A stretch of 5,573 nt of DNA, from contig JAFVEJ010000137.1 of the NCBI GenBank assembly GCA_017476085.1, positions 1 to 5,573 of the forward strand, read 5' to 3'. Each line of letters starts with the position of its first letter. Position 1 is the first letter of the stretch. Positions 5,307 through 5,573 of the stretch are shown here, piece after piece. Under the pieces are notes generated by a model. It did not search any database. It saw nothing but the letters and a program-made list of their open reading frames with translations, and had not been told where the DNA came from. Source of the DNA: Alphaproteobacteria bacterium. GTDB lineage: Bacteria; Pseudomonadota; Alphaproteobacteria; RF32; CAG-977. Made by a program: the position numbers and the translations under genes.

Positions 5307-5573
5307 TTAAGCTTGCGCGGCGCGCTTTTCGGCGGAACCCAGAATGCGCTTTTTCAAACGCTTGGCTTCGCAGGACAGCTTGCCGTTCGGCGTGGACAGC
5401 AGGAACGCGTCCAATCCGCCGTTGTGTTCAATCGTCCGCAAACCGCGGGAAGACATACGCAGAGTAACGGTCGTTCCCAATGTTTCGCTCAACAAAGAAA
5501 CGGACTGCAAGTTCGGCATAAAACGACGGCGAGACTTGTTGTTCGCGTGAGAAACATTGTTTCCTGTCTGCAC
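5307..5573 (-). CDS. rpmB: 50S ribosomal protein L28, N-terminally cut by the window edge
   Basis: The minus strand encodes a protein with [21 protein letters not shown] near the N-terminus and [16 protein letters not shown] in the middle, both diagnostic of bacterial L28, a component of the large ribosomal subunit. The [12 protein letters not shown] segment and the Lys/Arg/Ala-rich tail are typical of the longer alphaproteobacterial L28. Eighty-eight codons are visible. The GTG at the edge is internal (normally a residue in TGKGV...TGNNVSH), so about 11 residues are missing to the right. No rpmG (L33) is seen next to its 3' end. It converges on the sulfur operon and shares its terminator. 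Confidence 0.95.
   Translation of the reverse strand: MQTGNNVSHANNKSRRRFMPNLQSVSLLSETLGTTVTLRMSSRGLRTIEHNGGLDAFLLSTPNGKLSCEAKRLKKRILGSAEKRAAQA

Overview
This window looks like chromosomal DNA of an alphaproteobacterium of intermediate GC content. The evidence is the SerC and ribosomal protein L28 at the two ends of the window, which are both of the alphaproteobacterial type. The middle is a compact sulfur amino acid operon that is atypical for that class. The organism call is inference from protein type only.

Layout. Positions 1-258 hold the 3' end of glmM (phosphoglucosamine mutase). It is followed after 15 bp by a complete serC (274-1422), which ends in a strong hairpin terminator with a GCAA tetraloop (1426-1466). 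An AT-rich stretch of about 300 bp (1467-1764) carries a regulatory leader. Positions 1765-5209 hold four tightly packed genes on the + strand: a class I SAM-dependent methyltransferase of the leucine carboxyl methyltransferase (LCM/TcmP) type, luxS, mccB (cystathionine gamma-lyase type) and mccA (cystathionine beta-synthase / O-acetylserine sulfhydrylase type). A bidirectional terminator (5255-5289) separates them from the convergent rpmB (L28), which runs off the right edge.

How the genes work together. The methyltransferase would produce S-adenosylhomocysteine. After removal of adenine by a nucleosidase not encoded here, LuxS releases homocysteine and DPD, the AI-2 precursor. MccA would condense homocysteine with serine or O-acetylserine to cystathionine, and MccB would cleave that to cysteine. 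The operon is therefore a methyl-cycle recycling and reverse transsulfuration unit whose end product is cysteine. SerC, just upstream, is in the serine pathway that feeds the same reaction.

Main discovery. The leader before the operon encodes a very short, cysteine-rich peptide (1607-1684, 25 codons, 6 Cys including CCC). It also contains three mutually exclusive RNA helices: a protector hairpin over the first Cys codon (1635-1659), an antiterminator (1656-1666 with 1705-1715) and a perfect 12-bp intrinsic terminator (1709-1747) just before the first gene. This is the architecture of trp-type attenuation, here apparently tuned to cysteine. The candidate promoter would start the transcript at or next to the leader AUG, so the leader is probably leaderless. 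In contrast, MccA has no cysteine and MccB only one, as expected for enzymes made under cysteine starvation.
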